Part shown: piece after piece, positions 5,046 through 5,238 of the stretch | Layout of the letters: each line of letters opens with the position of its first letter | Numbering within the stretch: the stretch's first letter is position 1 | Source: Methanosarcinales archaeon | GTDB lineage: Archaea; Halobacteriota; Methanosarcinia; Methanosarcinales; Methanogasteraceae | Assembly (NCBI GenBank): GCA_030666765.1 | Contig: DAOUXE010000123.1 | Coordinates: 1 to 5,238 of the forward strand | Reading direction: 5' to 3' | Length of the DNA stretch: 5,238 nt | The notes under the pieces: model-generated | Told to the model about the DNA's origin: nothing | The model's input: the letters and a program-made list of their open reading frames with translations, nothing else | The model's database searches: none | Position numbers and translations under genes: made by a program

Positions 5046-5238
5046 TTATGCCCCCTCAGTCAGTTTCACAAAGACATCCTCGAGCGTCGGCGTCAGTGTG
5101 TTCAGTGTCACAATCTCCAGATTGTTCGAGCTGGAATACTCCACCAGACCGCGTATCGTCCTGTCCGGATCATCCGTATACAGTTGTATCTTATCTCCGC
5201 TCGTCCGGACACCGGTGATGCCTGCCATGTCACGAAGA
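5046..5238 (-). CDS. ABC transporter ATP-binding protein (DrrA-like), C-terminal end only
   Basis: An open frame enters from the right edge and ends at TAA (5046-5048). Only about 64 residues are visible, past the nucleotide-binding domain, so no Walker motifs are in view. The pattern is the accessory C-terminal domain of DrrA/CcmA-type ATPases: GDKIQLYTDD, a helix with RGLVEYSSSNN, a strand EIVTLNTLTP, and the closing TPTLEDVFVKLTEGA. The 'P-LEDVF--LT' ending is highly typical of ATPases that partner ABC-2 permeases. The frame stays open upstream of the Met at 5228, which is therefore an internal residue, not the start. It is the upstream member of a two-gene exporter operon, one base from the permease. 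Confidence 0.9.
   Translation of the reverse strand, partial: LRDMAGITGVRTSGDKIQLYTDDPDRTIRGLVEYSSSNNLEIVTLNTLTPTLEDVFVKLTEGA
5051..5057 (-). promoter_or_regulatory. Ribosome-binding site of the ABC-2 permease, inside the ATPase gene's end
   Basis: On the - strand this reads GAGGGGG, with a GAGG core pairing with archaeal 16S rRNA, six bases before the ATG at 5044. It consists of the last sense codons of the ATPase gene, so, with only one base between stop and start, the two subunits are probably translated in a coupled way. Confidence 0.5.

Overview
The window reads as moderately GC-rich archaeal chromosome, most likely from a euryarchaeal lineage such as a methanogen or methane-oxidising relative. 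Three things support this. CobY is the archaeal replacement for the bacterial cobinamide-phosphate guanylyltransferase. A textbook archaeal Shine-Dalgarno sequence (AGGTGAT) precedes cobY. TATA-like boxes, not bacterial -35/-10 pairs, lie upstream of the genes. No gene here fixes the genus.

Layout from left to right. Positions 1-207 (+) hold the last 68 codons of a PIN-domain (VapC-type) protein in AT-rich DNA. Nine bases further on, tail to tail with it, lies a broken DUF763-family gene (217-817, -). Its C-terminal half is clearly recognisable but split across two reading frames by several small indels, and its N-terminal half is missing. Positions 818-1161 are gene-poor and low in complexity. 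gatA (1162-2556, -) is intact and encodes the amidase subunit of the tRNA-dependent amidotransferase GatCAB. It stands alone, with neither gatC nor gatB beside it. A 108-base divergent spacer separates it from a two-gene + strand unit: a class II (fuculose-phosphate type) aldolase (2665-3294) and cobY (3303-3923). Positions 3924-4306 contain no convincing gene, only some TATA-like and T-rich signals. On the - strand, the C-terminus of an ABC transporter ATPase (5046-5238, running off the right edge) is followed one base later by its ABC-2 permease (4307-5044).

Functionally the window is mostly housekeeping: amide aminoacyl-tRNA synthesis, cobamide nucleotide-loop assembly with a coupled aldolase, and a DrrAB-like exporter. 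The left 1.1 kb is a decaying accessory patch. The most interesting points are the tight aldolase-cobY coupling, the DUF763 wreck next to a compositionally different PIN gene, and the long 3924-4306 spacer with promoter-like signals. I see no CRISPR array, transposase, tRNA or rRNA, and no evidence of a new multi-gene system.
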